From the NCBI RefSeq assembly GCF_011516735.1, contig NZ_WOSX01000001.1:124001-188000 (forward strand): 64,000 nt of DNA, written 5' to 3'. The notes under the pieces are model-generated. The model did not search any database. It was not told the DNA's origin and saw only the letters and a list, made by a program, of their open reading frames with translations. The stretch is from Acetobacter fallax. Its GTDB lineage: Bacteria; Pseudomonadota; Alphaproteobacteria; Acetobacterales; Acetobacteraceae. The position numbers and the translations under genes are program-made. Positions within the stretch are counted from its first letter, which is position 1; each line of letters begins with the position of its first letter. Shown here in pieces: positions 63,995 through 64,000 of the stretch.

Positions 63995-64000
63995 GCACAA

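Overview
The window comes from the chromosome of a moderately GC-rich alphaproteobacterium. I read it as an acetic acid bacterium (Acetobacteraceae). The reasons are a pyruvate dehydrogenase operon with a lipoyl domain fused to E1-beta, the methyltransferase/comF/grxC/DUF1178 neighbourhood common in Alphaproteobacteria, a divergent fabI-pdxH pair, and a galU-phosphohexomutase pair of the kind used for polysaccharide precursors. Genus is not resolved from sequence alone. Product names rest on reading the protein sequences; no database search was run.

Layout. 1-2842: the 3' end of an RND efflux operon (permease tail, adaptor, NodT-type outer-membrane lipoprotein). 3460-5959: amino-acid permease divergent from a type-2 argC. 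6434-16269: ordinary chromosomal genes, namely a glycosyltransferase, tRNA-Leu(CAA) directly followed by serC, CDP-diacylglycerol pyrophosphatase, lipB with a coupled 35-codon ORF, tRNA-Leu(GAG), galU-phosphohexomutase-DUF3553, moaA, and an RlaP-like nucleotidyltransferase that has lost its catalytic residues. 16399-17385: aldo/keto reductase.

17869-27008 is the most distinctive block: nine same-strand genes, mostly overlapping by 4 bp, that together could degrade urate to oxalate. They are an FMO-like flavoprotein (candidate urate hydroxylase), 5-hydroxyisourate hydrolase, OHCU decarboxylase, allantoinase, allantoate amidohydrolase, ureidoglycine-glyoxylate aminotransferase, and an AtzG/AtzE-like amidase pair next to an oxamate-amidohydrolase-like gamma-glutamyltransferase family enzyme. 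The last three suggest a hydrolytic oxalurate to oxamate to oxalate route. No classical uricase, xanthine dehydrogenase or purine permease is in the window.

27056-38958: DUF4112, MarC, a sirtuin-UDG pair, MYG1, the sulfate-assimilation operon cysH-cysD-cysNC, GST, and the methyltransferase/comF/grxC/DUF1178/DUF2147 run. 39017-49304: exported lactonase, a copper-uptake pair (His/Met-rich DUF2946 protein plus OprC-like TonB receptor with a CPNHMNP motif), alcohol dehydrogenase, a bacteriophytochrome/HWE-kinase/response-regulator hybrid, a DMT exporter preceded by a striking nested palindrome, and a DedA/YqaA protein.

49305-50693 is an AT-rich island with one methyltransferase gene. 50935-57913 returns to housekeeping genes (aroC, fabI, pdxH, universal stress protein, dioxygenase, YceI, RadC). 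A second AT-rich stretch leads into a decayed IS481-type transposase fossil (about 58160-58645). The window closes with the minus-strand pdhA-pdhB-pdhC-lpdA operon and a strong bidirectional terminator at its right edge.
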